Assembly (NCBI GenBank): GCA_963920635.1
Contig: OY987299.1
Location: 117,367,373 to 117,431,372 of the forward strand
Reading direction: 5' to 3'
From: Pseudeuparius sepicola
Taxonomy: Eukaryota; Arthropoda; Insecta; Coleoptera; Anthribidae
Length of the DNA stretch: 64,000 bases
Made by a program: the position numbers and the translations under genes. The notes under the pieces are model-generated. The model saw nothing but the letters and a program-made list of their open reading frames with translations, was not told the DNA's origin and searched no databases. Below, piece by piece: positions 33,042-43,944 of this stretch. Position 1 is the stretch's first letter. Each line of letters begins with the position of its first letter.

Positions 33042-33128
33042 ATGCGCACCCGCGTCGCGCTCTCCGCGTTGACGGTGCTGGTTGTCGCGCGCTGCTGCCT
33101 GCTGGGGACGGCCGCCAAGCACCACGGG
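33042..33128 (+). CDS. First coding exon of an unidentified secreted or membrane protein
   Basis: ATG opens MRTRVALSALTVLVVARCC, then LLGTAAKHHG: basic start, hydrophobic core and small residues before a cleavage site, a textbook signal peptide. A GTAAGAAAT donor follows at phase 0. The base composition is far richer in G+C than the surroundings. The family cannot be told from 29 residues. Later exons must lie to the right. The candidate at 51181 does not fit the phase directly, so either an exon between them is missed or they are separate genes. Confidence 0.6.
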
Positions 33129-33370
33129 GTAAGAAATGTCACGATGATGATGGTACTTTCTGAAGAAATAAGTGGCACATCGCACAGCGTACTTATTTTG
33201 TTATTTTAGGTGTTTTTTATCGTCGTTTGTGGGTGCCGACAAAAGCAGGTTTCGACTCAAAGCAGGCGCGGTCTTAGGGGGGGGGGCATAGGGGCCCCCC
33301 TAACAAAATGAAAAACAATATAATAAATAAAAAATAAATACAAATATTATTACTAATATTACGTAACCTA

Positions 33371-34131
33371 GAGTGTCCACGGAACGTAAGGTGTAAATAA
33401 CAAAAAAAGTTCTACTTGAAATTTGAGCTTCTGGGGTTTGGAACTAATTTGTGACATAATTTTACTTTAGAAAAATCTCCTTGGAAATTATGAAGAAACT
33501 AATCTTCCACATCAGTAAAGTGTCCTTTTTGTAGATTTTACGGTCAAATGTTATTAGGGAAACTTGTTCAGAGTGAAAAACTGGGTAGGTTTGCGAAATT
33601 TTTAGGATTTTTCCCACTTTTTTAGAAAAGTGCATTTTGTGTAGTTTTCACATCAAAATGTTAGTAAGAAAACTTGTTCACAAGGGAAAACTGGATATGT
33701 GGGAAAAATTCCAACAACCTGGGTCTACTATTTTTCACACCTATCCAGTTTTTCATTATCAACAAGTTTTCTTAATAACATTTTGATGCGAAAACTACAC
33801 AAAATGCACTTTTCTAAAAAAGTAGGAAAAATGCCAAAAAATCAAAGTAGGCCTAGACTTTCGAAATTTCGCAAACCTACTCATTTTTTCATTCTAAACC
33901 AGTTTCCTTAATAACATTTTGCCGTCAAACATACAAAACGGGCACTTTACTAAGATGGAAAATTAGTTTCTTCATAATTTCCAAGGCAAGTACGTGATTT
34001 TTTGAAAGTAAAATTATGTCACAAATTAGTTTCAAACCAAGCAGGGCTGATCTCCAGAAGTTCAAATTTCAACTCGAAAATTTGTTGTTATTTACCTACA
34101 TCTTATATGAACTCAATCGGTGGATACACTG
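33371..34131. mobile_element. TA-type foldback nested in hAT-like element
   Basis: Ends GAGTGTCCAC and GTGGATACACTG with TA on both sides. Arms pair over about 250 bp (ACTAATTTGTGACATAATTT against AAATTATGTCACAAATTAGT). Confidence 0.65.
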
Positions 34132-34289
34132 TATATAACCTACGCACATGCAAAAAAAAATTGTTTACATAATTTTTATTTTAATTTTTTTATTTTTGTT
34201 ATTTTTTGTAGGATTATATTTTTTTGTGATTAGTTCTATTGTTAGGGTAGGTACCTAAAGGAGTACGTATAGACCTAAAGGAGTACATA

Positions 34290-34835
34290 TAGACCGTCAG
34301 ACAGTGACAGATTTTCCTTACTGATTTTGTCATTTATGCCTTGGAGAGGGTTGAAAGGTAAATCGAGTCTGAGTCGGAAAATAGTAATTTTAAGTTTGAC
34401 CCCCGAGGAAAACATGGAAAATTCTATTTTTTAAAACAGAAAAAAAAAGGTACTAATTCTTACTTATGCCATGTTCACCGTATGATTTCTTATACTATTC
34501 CAACTTCGAAAACCCAAAGGCATAAGTATAGCGTGTGGAAAAAAGGGTTTTTGTGTGATTTGACAAACCCTTAATTCAATCATTTTTCCACACGCTACAC
34601 TTATGCCTTTGGGTTTTCGAGGTCGGAATAGTATAAGAAATCATACGGTGAACATGGCATAAGTGAGAATTAGTACCTTTTTCCCATTTTGAAAAATGGA
34701 ATTTTCCATATGTTTTCCCCTGAGGCCAAACTTAAAATTACTATTTTCCGACTCAGCATCGATTTACCTCTCAACCCTCTCCAAGGCATAAATGAGAAAA
34801 TCAGTAAGGAAAATCTGCCATTGTCTGACGGCCTA
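34290..34835. mobile_element. TAGACCG foldback element, copy 1
   Basis: TAGACCGTCAGACAGTGACA and inverted TGTCTGACGGCCTA. Arms of about 250 bp meet at a short centre near 34540 (TTCCACACGCTACACTTATG). Related by its termini to 39380-40033. Confidence 0.7.
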
Positions 34836-35101
34836 ATACCCAGATATGCCCCCCCCCCCCTTCGCAAATGGATATGACCGCGCCTGACTCGAAGGCACTT
34901 TTTTCTTCACACAACTCTGATACTAATCATCGAATTAAGCGACAAATGAACGAGTAATTTTGAATTGCCATTGGTTATTTAGTTTTGTCTTTTTTATACA
35001 TAAAATTCAAAATAAAAAAATGCCGACAATAAAAGAAATCAATCGGAACGATTCAGCGCATAGATATATCCTCGGATATATCATAACAGCATCATAATAT
35101 A

Positions 35102-36219
35102 CAGGGTCGTTCAGTTTTATTCTTGGACACTTCAACAGGTGATAGAAAACCAAAAAATAACCGCACTTTCTTCTATAAACTATATCTTTTTAAGGCCTTA
35201 TAAAAAAGTTACAGGGTGTTAAAGTTGTAAAAAATATGTGGACTTCATTGAATATTTACCAAACTAGTTGAGATATTTAAGTCATATTTGGGACACGCAT
35301 GGGTTAGCATAAAACCTGATAATATCAAACACCTTTAACAACCAGTGGCGGAGAAGTGGGTAATTATAGTAAAATAATTGTTTTTAGAAGAAATGAATCA
35401 CCTTGTATATAGTAATAAAATAATGTATTAGATTTCTTATGTAAATTTTAATTGTAAACAAAAACGTCCCCTTGACATTTTTTATGGGTCACGGTTTCGT
35501 GGCAAATTTGATTTTTTGTATTATTTCGGGGTATTTCTGAAAAATTATCTAAAAAAAAATTGCTCCATAAGTAAGCCTTAAAGTAAAAATAATGTGTTTA
35601 CACAGGGTCTAAAACATATAAGGAAGTTAAAATTATGGTTATCTACGCTCTGTATCTTGAAAAGAAAAACCTTAAATGGGGAAGTTTATTGGGGAAAGTT
35701 ACTGTATTTAAAGTATGAAACACATTTGTTCTACTTTGAGTCTTACTTATGGAGCGAATTTTTAAGTTAATTTTTCATAAATACCCCGAAATAGTACCAA
35801 AAAATAAAATTTGCTATGAAACCATGACACATGAAAAATGCTAAGAAAACGTTTATGTTTACAATTAAAATTTACATGAGAAATTGAATACACTTTATTT
35901 TTATTGCTATACAAAGTTATTAATTTTTTCTAAAAACAATAATTGTACTAATTACCCACTTCCCCGCCACTGGTTGTTCAAGGTGTTTGATATTAACAGG
36001 TGTTATGCTAACCCATGCCGTTATAACGTGCACCAAATATAACTTAAATATCTCAACTAGTTTGATACTTAAATATTCAAGTCCGCATATTTTTTTCAAC
36101 TTTAACGCCCTGTAACTTTTTTATAAGGCCTTAAAAAGATATAGTTTATACAAGAAAGTGCGGTTATTTTTTGGTTTTCGATAACCTATTGAAGTGTCCC
36201 AAAATAAAACTTCACCCTG
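35102..36219. mobile_element. CAGGGTC foldback element
   Basis: CAGGGTCGTTCAGTTTTATT and inverted AAAATAAAACTTCACCCTG, TA flanks (35100-35101, 36220-36221). Arms of about 500 bp (GGCCTTATAAAAAAGTTACA against TGTAACTTTTTTATAAGGCC). No ORF. A diverged interior fragment lies at 5070-5200. Confidence 0.82.
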
Positions 36220-36324
36220 TATACGGTTAAAAACAAATAAAGAATAATGGAGTTGGGGATTTTAAGAGAAATACGATGCACTTCAGAGATGACTTATCAA
36301 ATTTAAAAAAATATATCTTTCTTG

Positions 36325-36882
36325 AAATCGGCAGTGAAGTGTCTCAAAATCGTCATTAAAAGCTCAGAAATCGGCACTGAAGTAGCCCATTATTGTACGA
36401 TTTTTTCAATAGTCAAAAGTGACCAAATATTGAAAACCCGGCCAATAAATCCCATTAACTTTTCGTACACATTGCGAAATTGTTACCTATAGCCTATAGC
36501 AGCGCAATAATCATTATAAATATTTTAGTAGGTTTGAATATTATTCTATTTTACATGAAGGTAGCACAATAATAGGCAGCAGGTTGGATTTTATGTCAGA
36601 AAGTGCCGTGTCTCGTCATAGGTACTTGACCTAGGTAGAGCGATCGTCAAAGTCAAGCAACGCCGCGCGTAGTCAATTCTTGGACGGGTGATCCCTTATG
36701 ATTATTTTTTCTCCTAATAAAACATTTTTTCCCGATTTAAAAAAAATATATAATATGTACCTCGGCATTGAAGTTCTTTTTATGACTCATGTGGAATTTA
36801 GTTGCCGAGGCCTCTGGCCGAGGCAAATAAACCACATGAGTCATAAAAAGTTGAACTTCAGTGCCTTGGTACATAAATAACT
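36325..36882 (+). mobile_element. 5S rRNA-related repeat (SINE3-like), copy 1
   Basis: 36638-36693 aligns without gaps to the internal promoter part of arthropod 5S rRNA (AAGTCAAGCAACGCCGCGCG, then GGACGGGTGATCCCTT). It is followed by a long hairpin (TTTTTATGACTCATGTGG against CCACATGAGTCATAAAAA, 36776-36852). Preceded by AAATCGGCACTGAAG motifs. Two more copies are at 57955 and 60968. Confidence 0.68.
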
Positions 36883-36889
36883 ATTGTAT

Positions 36890-38115
36890 TGATAATATTT
36901 ATTTTGATTAGGTATGCCCGAGTATGCCCGAGGGTATGCCAATTGTTTTTGCTTAAAATATCAAGTTAAACCATTTTAAAAACGCTGAAAATGGCATTAT
37001 TTCTCAAAATGTCGAAAAATTCGGTAGATAAAAGATGTTTACCTTTCAATTTTATACCGTTATACCAGATTTTAAACTTCTATTTTTTTTAAACATAGAT
37101 CAAGAAGACATAGCTAGTTCGAAGCATTGTTGAAACCGTCCGCAAAAAAACCCGACATACCAACTTTCAAACTTTAATTTTGGAACGAAAACAGATGTCT
37201 TGCATTTCTTTAGAATACTAATATGTGGTATAGGTATGTTAATTTAGTTTTTAGTTTTTATATCTACACGATCTACACTTACACTACAATATTTTATGCC
37301 AAATATTTTGTGTGCCTCGCGGAAATTTCGACAATGGTTCTGACAGTCTACGTATATGTGTAGCTTTGTCTAACAGCACATAAATATTTCATTCAAATGA
37401 ATTTTAATAATCCAACATATTATTATAATATATAATATATAATAAACAATAGTTAGTAACATCATAATTTAATTCTCTATATTATATGATGTAGACTAAA
37501 AACAATATTTATATCAAAACTAGTAATGTCATGAATGATCAGGTATTTCTGTAATACGCTGTTTCGCTGTTTGTTTTGTATTTTACTTACGAAATATGTA
37601 TTCGCCTTATCGTAATCTCCACAATTTTATTTGTGCATAGTAACGCGTTGTTCAATAGTTAATAAACAAAGAAAACTCAATGAATTACGAAATATAATGA
37701 AATCTATACAGTCAATCAATAAACAACAAATAATTAGAAAGGATTTTAACTTCGCAGTCTCGCCATCGCTATTAACTAAATCGAGTAAACAAAAAGAAGC
37801 GGTTTTTATAAGAAAAATACTTAAAAAGAGTACCAACACCAAATAATTATACACTTACACTTTTAACGTTCATGTTTTGTTAAACCATTTATACAGTTAT
37901 ACAATATTTTTTTGTATCAAATTAAAACTTTTTTACTTTTTTTTACTTCCTTTCGACAATGTATACGTCGAGGTATACGTACTTGTTAATATGGAATAAT
38001 TAATTAATCAAAAAGTTTAAAATGGCTTAATTTATGTACCTACCTACTCGTACAAGTAAAATGTTACAAATTTTCGAATAAATGAAAACCAGAATTTCCA
38101 AAAATAAAAATTATA
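36890..38115. other. AT-rich stretch without recognised gene
   Basis: 37129-37182 (ACCGTCCGCAAAAAAACCCG ... CAACTTTCAAACTTTAATTT) recurs inverted at 56891-56945. Both lie at the same side of a 5S-related copy, so the repeat unit may be longer than annotated. Overlapping short ORFs at 37627-37854 have no recognisable domain. Confidence 0.4.
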
Positions 38116-38890
38116 TTTATCACAGACCGGGTGGCCACGGGATGTGGCTCACCCCCATTTTTTCTTTTATTTTTTAAGATATTAATTTGATATTTGGGGT
38201 ACAAGTATTTCATGTAAAAGGGTTTTTTGACATATAAGTAGTAACATTTTTGTACTTCCGGTTTTACCGGAAATAACATCAACTTTGGATTTTTAAATAG
38301 AACGCACTGTATATTTTTACATATTCGGATTCAGCATAAAATTCTGTTTGTCCCACCACATTTCTGTCAAACTTTGCAGCTCTGTCAATTTTTATTTAAA
38401 ATTTTATGTTCGCATCTAGAACACCACGATTTTGCTAAAAATATGCCTAATTTGCCTTCCCTAACCACAGGAAAATTGAAATTTTAGCAAACAAAATTTT
38501 TTGACATTTTTACATGTAGAGTTTAATTTTTTGCAAAATACCCACTTTTTTGAACAGGACCACTTGTGGCTCCTAATGTGTTCATCAAAGAGTATTTTGT
38601 TGTCTTTAATTTCTAAAATCAACCCACAAATGCGGCCCCAGTACTATTTTTTAACCATAAAGTTTCAAGGAAGTGGGTATTTAAATTTGCAGAGTTGTCA
38701 ACACAAGGCGTTCCATAAAAAATCCAAAGTTGATGTTATTTCCGATAAAACTGGAAGTAGAAGAAAAAATGTTACTAGATGTAAAAAAAATATTCCCATG
38801 AAATACCTACTCAAATTTAAATTCGTTACCTTAAAAGATAAAAGAAAAATTGGGGGTGAGCTACCTACATGCCGTAGCCACCCGGTATAG
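38116..38890. repeat. Foldback repeat with GACCGGGTGGCC ends
   Basis: GACCGGGTGGCC and TGGCTCACCCCCATTTTTTC pair with AAAAATTGGGGGTGAGCT and GCCACCCGGTA. The inner arms share CTTCCGGTTTTACCGGAAAT. A related motif is at 30063-30085. No ORF of note. Confidence 0.6.
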
Positions 38891-39357
38891 CTTGAAGCTA
38901 GATAGGTCTGTGATATTCAAAACCACAGGAGATATAGAATAGTATTTCACACATCAGAAACCTCTAGAACCGAAATCGGCTAAGTATATCCCGAGGCTGC
39001 AATGAAAGTTCTACCGAGACGTGTAGGTATATTTTATCCACAATCTCATGTAGTCTTTGCAAAATTATTCACAGAAAAGAATCATTTAATATAATTTTCG
39101 TTGAAAATATAGGTATATACTTTCAATCAGAATACGTGGCGAGAAATAGAATATCTATGCTGTTGACCGAGACCGCCGTATTGGCATTCGCCTGCTGAAA
39201 TAGTGGTAACAAATTTTTAAATTTATTGGTTTTGACTGTATTTTTATCAAAGTCTAGAGAATACTATTATCAAAGTCTAGAGAATACTATAAGTCAGCTC
39301 CCTTCTTTGTTCTCTCGGAGAAAACAACAATTTTTTGCGACTGGTCGTAAATCAGCC

Positions 39358-40130
39358 TCGAACCGCTCTCAGCTACATATAGACCGGGAGATAGTGACAG
39401 ATTTTTGGACGTGATTTTACTCAGTATGCCTTGCGGCTATTATTGTCACGTGAACTTGTATTTTAATAATTAGTTTTTCCACGTTTCTGAACAGGCTGCC
39501 AAGGAGAAGTATGCAAGTGCTTGTTATGAAAATGCTGAAAAAAGGATGGCATACCTTTTACGCTTGTCCAAGTACTGTTTAAATTGAATGTTATTTAATA
39601 ATTTAAACGATTTATTCGATGTTAAGTGTACTTGGATATGCGCAAACGGTATGCCATCTTTTCTTCAGCAGTTTCATAACAAGAACTTGCATACTTCTCA
39701 TTGGCAGCCTGTTTAGAAACGTGGAAAAATTAATTATTAAAATACAAGATCACGTGGCAATAATAGCCCTTTGGACCCACCCTAACGGTTTGCCTATGAT
39801 TTTCCGAGGAATTTTCTATTTGAACTTCATTATAAAACACATGGCAGCCTGTATAAAATCATATCAATGCGCATATTTTTCGAATAATTGAAAACTCAGT
39901 TTTTCACATGAAGAACCCAGGATGACTCTCTGATTCATACCTTATTATTGTCAGAATATGTGCCACATAATGCCCTTTGCAAGGCATACTGAGTAAAATC
40001 ACGTCCAAAAGTCTGTCACTATCTCCCGGTCTATAAGCTTATTTTCTTATCAAATCAGATATCGATCTCCGTACTCAGATGACGGCGGGCCGAGGGAGCG
40101 GGAGACGGCAGGGGGGAAACGTTTGTTTAC
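39358..40130 (+). repeat. Host repeat split by a foldback insertion
   Basis: The same repeat as 369-465, interrupted by 39380-40033. An outer inverted pair (AAAGTCTAGAGAATACTAT at 39248-39290 against ATAGTATTCTCTAGACTTTG near 40160-40190) encloses the whole. Confidence 0.6.
39380..40033. mobile_element. TAGACCG foldback element, copy 2
   Basis: TAGACCGGGAGATAGTGACA and its inverted match, TA flanks (39378-39379, 40034-40035). Arms of about 300 bp, including GTATGCC and CACGTTTCTGAACAGGCTGCC-like blocks. The insertion site is confirmed by the uninterrupted copy at 369-465. Confidence 0.8.
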
Positions 40131-40199
40131 ACAAGGCCGAGTGCGCCGACTTATAGTATTCTCTATAGTATTCTCTAGACTTTGCTATTATCTCTGGAC

Positions 40200-41217
40200 G
40201 CTGTTTTTATAAATGTTTACCAAAGAGTGGTCATGTAGAATCTGTAGAATAAATTAGAATATTGATTTAAAAATGTGTGTATTCAGGCTTTAGTTTATAT
40301 TCATAAAAAATTGTTTTATGAATCTAAAATAATAAATAATGATATTTCTCTTTTGAAACATTCTCTTGTTTTCTTAATTTATTGACACCCTGCACATCTG
40401 AATTCACATTTTATATATTACGATAAACTCATTTTTTGACAAGCAGGATTTCCGTTGACAGACTGTATATTACATTACTTATACATATAAAAAAGTGCCG
40501 TTTTCTACCTTAGATTTCTTCCTCTCCACGTCGGGTATTGGTATCATCAAAGTATCCTCGGAAGAAAATGATGACTTTCCTCCCTAGTTTTACAAGTAGC
40601 TATTTTTCCTGGGAAATTTGTGTTTGAATGAAACATATTCCAACGTTTTAAAAGTTCAAAGTGTCCCGAATAAAGTATCCGCTTTATTTTTATGGCTAAA
40701 GACGCTAAAGTATTAATAACTGTATGACTTTCGGGAACTGATAAGACACGACAGATGTCCGATCTCTAGCTTTAGTGCATTTTCTTATCTTAAATAATTA
40801 TAAGGTTCCCGTGAAACAGTCACTGAAAGGTATAGATATTTTATCAACAATATTTTTTTTTTTGTAATTTGCCATGATGCGGATTTATAAATTCTTATCT
40901 TATAACAATAGGTACAAGTTCAGCCTTCATCTTTGCACCTTGCACCAACTTCGATATGAGTGTCTCTAATAATTATTATTGTTATAGATCAATAATTAAA
41001 CCTAGAATTAGGTAAGGCGAATGAATATGGCCTGGATTTTTTACTGATTTTCATATAAAGCACTAAGGAAACATGAAATACAAAATATGATAAATTTCAA
41101 ATACATTTTCCAAAAGTTGCTCAATAAGCGGGCCGTGACCTCCGAATGATGTTCAGCAAAAAACGCGCAAAATCAAAGGTTCACCAAATCTTATGTGATA
41201 CTAGGCCACATATAATA
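40200..41217. other. Stretch without supported gene
   Basis: AT-rich. A minus-strand open block at 40520-40590 (GKSSFSSEDTLMIPIPDVE) looks coding-like but lacks a good acceptor and is left uncalled. Confidence 0.35.
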
Positions 41218-41752
41218 TGGCGACTTTGTGGACCTCTCTAAAGCATTCGATACAGTGTGCCACAAAAACTTGATGGATAAGCCCGAGGATAAGCCACTTC
41301 GGTATGGAATTAGAGGAAATGCATATCAATTAATAAAATCGTATCTTTCAAATAGGGAGCAGATTATTGTAAGTGCCAACGGTTGTGTGAGTGGTTCCAG
41401 GGTTGTTTCTCTTGGGGTCCCTCAGGGAACGGTCTTGGGACCATTGCTCTTTGCCTTGTATCTGAATGGCCTTCTTCAAATGAACACCTCCGGAAAGATT
41501 CTGAGTTTTGCTGATGACACGGTCATTTTATATCGAGATCAATCCTGGAGTACCCTAAAAGATAAAGCTGAAAGGGATTTCCTTCAAATAAAAAAGTGGT
41601 TTCAATACAATAAACTGAAATTAAACTGCTCAAAAACTAAATATTCGCCGTTTACCTCTTACGTTTCTAATCTTCGGCAAATGGGCCCATTAAATGTTGA
41701 TCAAGAAACCGTCATACCAGAAACGGAGCAGATTAAATATACCTTGGTATAA
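41218..41752 (+). pseudogene. Non-LTR retrotransposon RT fragment
   Basis: Open frame of 175 codons reading VDLSKAFDTVCHKNL (RT block 3), YGIRG, SYLSNREQ, VPQGTVLGPLLFALYLN (block 4), FADDTVIL (catalytic block 5, F-A-D-D) and NKLKLNCSKTKY. This is the centre of a Jockey/CR1-type reverse transcriptase. Endonuclease, N-terminal RT and C-terminal thumb are missing. A decayed C-terminal tail (DVKKLWDREAIVNKIKSL) occurs at 42148-42230 after a 200-bp palindromic insertion. Truncated, probably dead. Confidence 0.82.
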
Positions 41753-41935
41753 TAATAAAAATACATGTGAGGTGGTACCTACAAGTAAATCACATTGTAA
41801 CAAAACTCAAATCTCAAAACTCATTCATTCCTCTAATGAGAAGTAATATTTCTCTACCTAGGTAAATAATGATAATAAAAAAATACCTAGGTTTAGTGTC
41901 ATTTTATCAGCTTGAGAACTGAACTCCCAGGCTAC

Positions 41936-42145
41936 TTGATATTTTGAAGTATTTGAAAAAAGCGAGAAATGACTAAAAGATGGCAATATTTCAATGTTAG
42001 TAGTAAAAAAATTCTATATACACTTCGGTTGAGAAGGCCATTATTTAGCTCGCATATTATATTTTTCGGCGCTACGCGCCTCAGGATATAAAAATGCTCA
42101 GTAAATAATGGCTCACTTCTCAACCTAGGTGTATAAAATACTATT
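41936..42145. repeat. Short foldback inserted in the non-LTR relic
   Basis: TATACACTTCGGTTGAGAAG and GGCCATTATTT pair with AAATAATGGCTC and ACTTCTCAACCTAGGTGTATA. Loop near 42075 with GGCGCTACGCGCC. Confidence 0.5.
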
Positions 42146-42941
42146 TTCTTATACCGAGATGTCAAAAAGCTGTGGGACAGAGAGGCTATTGTTAATAAAA
42201 TAAAGTCACTTGATTCAATAAAAAGCTTTAAACTTTAAATGTATGTTAAAAAATGGATAATAAATAGGTAACGATACAATCAACTGTAAAATTTTAATTT
42301 TATATTTTGTTGTGATTTATTACTGAAAATGGTCTGCAAGGAGATGGACACTGTTTACTTTGAAACTGCTAGTGTGTTTTTGTGTTTTTGTGCAAGTATG
42401 ACTGTCACACACAAAAGCAGTACTAAAATTGTAAATAAACTATTATTAATATTATTATTTTTTGTTCGTTTCACATTTCCCCATGAAAATAACTCCAAAA
42501 TTTGGATTTTTGGTGTCATAGGATATCGATTTTTCGACATATCGACAAAAGTTAATATTTTTTGGTGTTCAGCGAAAAAAATTGTAGCCTAGGATTTGAT
42601 GGACCTTTGATTTTTCGCTGGACACCGGGTACAGAGTGTTTACGCGAAAAATCCCCATTATTTCTCTAATTTTTGCAGATAGAGAAAACAGTTTTATATA
42701 AAAGTTATGAAGGTAACTATCGAGCTTTAGAAACGTAATCTTGTGGATTATACAGGGTGTATAGTACAAGTGGGGCAAAATTTTTTTTGTTGAAAGCTCT
42801 GTCAAAGTATTTACAAATAGACAGGGTGTTTACTACCTTTCAAAAGCCTGATATAGTTACCTTACAACATTTATATATAATTTTTTCGCTACCTGCAAAA
42901 ATTAGAGAAATAGGGGGGTCGCAGTTTTCGAAGACTCTGTA

Positions 42942-43944
42942 CAGGGTGGTCAGATAAGAATGCAAAGTGCTGTATCTCGGAAACTATTCGTCGTAGAGAC
43001 TTGCGGTAAACAATTTTTAGAATAAAGTGGCCAAGAGAAAAACCTGGAAATTATTTTCAGATTTCCAAGATAGTCACCAGGGGGCGTAACCGCCATATTA
43101 GGCATTTGTTTGTCCTCCATGGCCTACCCTTCGTATTTTGCCTACCTTGCACTTGCATATTAAATGCATTGATTATTATGCCCCTACACGTTTTTTTTTT
43201 AATTTATTGAACTAAGTATACTTTTATAATTAAAAATGATAAAATTATGAAAGTTTATCATTAAATCTTAAAAAGACAAATAAGAATAAATACCGGTGTA
43301 ACAGCGTCTTTTTAAAATTTTATGATAAAACTAAATTTTCTTTCTTTGATATTTTCAGCTAGGAATAGGATATCGAGATACGGTTTTCACTAGCCTATTT
43401 AGGTATCATTTCACTACATTTTTATGAAAAAAAAGTAATATTACTGCATTTAATTTTTCGAGAATTTTGAAATTTTCTGTTATTATATCAAAAAACGCGC
43501 TATAGAGGCATCACTGAGACTTAGACATATCACGGGTAAAATGGGTTTGATGGACCAATAAATACTTTTTCCAACGAGACTAAGTTTGTTAAAATCCGTT
43601 CAGTCATTTAGGAGTTACAGCTGTTTATTTAAAAAAACATTGAATCACTCCCCACCACTTTATTTTAATAGATATGTCAAAAAGTGTTAAACAAAAATTA
43701 CTCGAAAAAAGCTTACCTTTAAAAAGCATATATTATTTTGGTAATATTACTAGGTGGATTTCAGTGAAAAATCACTTTAAAAGTTTAAGATGGCGGTTAC
43801 GCCCCCTGGTGACTATCTTGGAAATCTGAAAATAATTTCCAGGTTTTTCTCTTGGCCACTTTATTCTAAAAATTTTTTACCGCAAGTCTCTACGACAAAT
43901 GGTTTCCGAGATACAGCACTTTGCATTCTTTTCTGACCACCCTG
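42942..43944. mobile_element. CAGGGTGG foldback element
   Basis: CAGGGTGGTCAGATAAGAAT and inverted ATTCTTTTCTGACCACCCTG, TA flanks. Arms of about 170 bp or more with near-identical sequence (GACTATCTTGGAAATCTGAA against TTCAGATTTCCAAGATAGTC). Partial CAGGGTG ends of neighbours lie at 42754 and 42824. Confidence 0.85.

Larger units (their letters stand above)
33263..34886. mobile_element. hAT-like element with G-tract, hosting two foldbacks
   Basis: Termini CAGGCGCGGTC and GACCGCGCCTG. Flanks ACTCAAAG (33255-33262) and ACTCGAAG (34887-34894) match at 7 of 8. A 10-G run follows the left end and a 12-C run precedes the right end. The interior is almost wholly two other elements. It lies in the intron right after the signal-peptide exon. 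Confidence 0.78.

Noticed and set aside
36638..36693. A real 5S rRNA gene
   Set aside because: Only the inner half matches and too many positions differ.
37627..37854. Overlapping 70-75-codon ORFs on both strands, the minus one hydrophobic
   Set aside because: AT-rich hydrophobic bias, no donor or partner exon.
40453..40475. CGTTGACAGACTG as a family 2 end
   Set aside because: No opposing terminus or 7-bp repeat nearby.
40520..40590. Minus-strand coding-like block GKSSFSSEDTLMIPIPDVE
   Set aside because: Donor acceptable, but the acceptor lacks a pyrimidine tract and no neighbouring exon fits.
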